A DNA stretch of 14,037 nucleotides from Sphingomonadales bacterium (lineage in GTDB: Bacteria > Bacteroidota > Bacteroidia > UBA7662). A model generated the notes under the pieces. The model was not told the DNA's origin, did not search any database, and saw only the letters and a list, made by a program, of their open reading frames with translations. Positions 13,567 to 14,037 of the stretch are shown piece by piece. Every line of letters starts with the position of its first letter. Within the stretch, counting starts at the first letter, position 1. The DNA is taken from positions 1 to 14,037 of the forward strand of contig VHAW01000034.1 in NCBI GenBank assembly GCA_016872225.1. The letters run 5' to 3'. The position numbers and the translations under genes were made by a program.

Positions 13567-14037
13567 ATGTCCCGTCTGCATCTGATTGAGGTTCGTTCCG
13601 AACTTGGGGCAGGTACCCGTGGGGCTAGTTTGGGAATTGATGCCATCAAAATCGCTGCTTACGACTTCGCAAGCAAATTTTTTTATAAAATGCCTTCCAC
13701 GGTAGTGCCCGATAGGAATGACTTGTTGTATGGATCGGAAGGATCTCCTTTTGCAAGGTATCTGGTCGGGGTGGCCGAGGTTATGCATAATGTGCGGGAT
13801 GCTGTGTGTGAGAGCCTTCTTAGGGATGAATATCCGCTTATTTTGGCCGGGGATCATAGCTCAGCCGCCGGGACCATTGCCGGGATCCGAAAAGCGATGC
13901 CCAATCGTCGATTGGGCGTGATATGGATTGATGCCCATGCGGATCTTCATTCTCCTTGGACGACCCCATCTGGCAATTTGCATGGCATGACTTTGTCAGT
14001 GGCTTTAGGAGAGGATCATCGTGACGCAGCGGTTCGC
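13567..14037 (+). CDS. Arginase (ureohydrolase), N-terminal 157 residues, 3' end outside window
   Basis: The frame is open from ATG 13567 to the window edge. The N-terminus has VRSELGAGTRGASLGIDA (9-26), typical of arginases. Manganese-binding motifs follow: A94-G-D96-H97-S98, then D122-A-H124-A-D126 in WIDAHADLHSP. SGNLHGM (135-141) is the arginase substrate-loop signature; agmatinases lack this SGNxHG loop. The predicted reaction is arginine plus water to ornithine plus urea in the cytoplasm. About half of the protein is missing, including the last metal-ligand motif (DxDxxDP), so activity cannot be judged fully. It is divergent from arginine decarboxylase across a 97-base gap, suggesting shared control of arginine use. 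Given the agmatine-forming neighbour, an agmatinase role was considered but the loop sequence argues against it. Confidence 0.88.
   Translation, partial: MSRLHLIEVRSELGAGTRGASLGIDAIKIAAYDFASKFFYKMPSTVVPDRNDLLYGSEGSPFARYLVGVAEVMHNVRDAVCESLLRDEYPLILAGDHSSAAGTIAGIRKAMPNRRLGVIWIDAHADLHSPWTTPSGNLHGMTLSVALGEDHRDAAVR

Noticed and set aside
1..14037. Search by eye for CRISPR repeats, tRNA genes, transposases, integrases, toxin-antitoxin pairs and defence genes
   Set aside because: No regularly spaced repeats, cloverleaf, or proteins of these families were seen; the genes are ordinary chromosomal types.

Overview
The window looks like an ordinary chromosomal segment of a member of the Bacteroidota, probably Flavobacteriia or a near relative. 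The evidence is the gene families (HU-CCDC81/SPOR protein, BatA-domain protein, Bacteroidota-type degenerate dihydroorotase homologue, two DUF4199-like membrane proteins, Bacteroidota-type arginine decarboxylase and arginase), several perfect matches to the Bacteroidota promoter -7 element TAnnTTTG, and gene starts that mostly lack a Shine-Dalgarno sequence. Base composition looks moderate and even, and I saw no transposase, integrase, phage gene, CRISPR array or tRNA.

Positions 2-8068 (+) form one dense gene string. It runs: the C-terminal end of an outer-membrane beta-barrel protein; a SPOR-domain protein; a BatA/VWA-like membrane protein; a dihydroorotase homologue that has lost most metal ligands; an unrecognised acidic helical protein; two adjacent four-helix membrane proteins; and a polyprenyl-phosphate-type family 2 glycosyltransferase. 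Most junctions are 4-base ATGA overlaps or gaps of a few bases, so most of the string is probably one or two transcripts. Several members point to the cell envelope. A family 4-like glycosyltransferase follows at 8127-9311 (+).

Positions 9284-10195 hold a small transaldolase (minus), whose 3' end overlaps the glycosyltransferase convergently. Just upstream of it, also on the minus strand, lies a gene for the small bacterial signal recognition particle RNA with its own promoter and a U-tract terminator. A divergent promoter then drives an acyl-CoA carboxylase beta (carboxyltransferase) subunit at 10196-11815 (+).

Positions 11816-14037 hold an inter-gene hairpin, a 54-residue very basic protein gene on the minus strand (11850-12014) with its own promoter, a TTG-initiated arginine decarboxylase (minus), and the first 157 codons of a divergently transcribed arginase (+) that runs off the window. 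The last two act on the same substrate: arginine goes to agmatine by one and to ornithine plus urea by the other.

I found no clearly new multi-gene defence or mobile system. The items most worth a second look are the small basic gene, the non-catalytic-looking dihydroorotase homologue inside an envelope-type gene string, and the unrecognised protein next to it.
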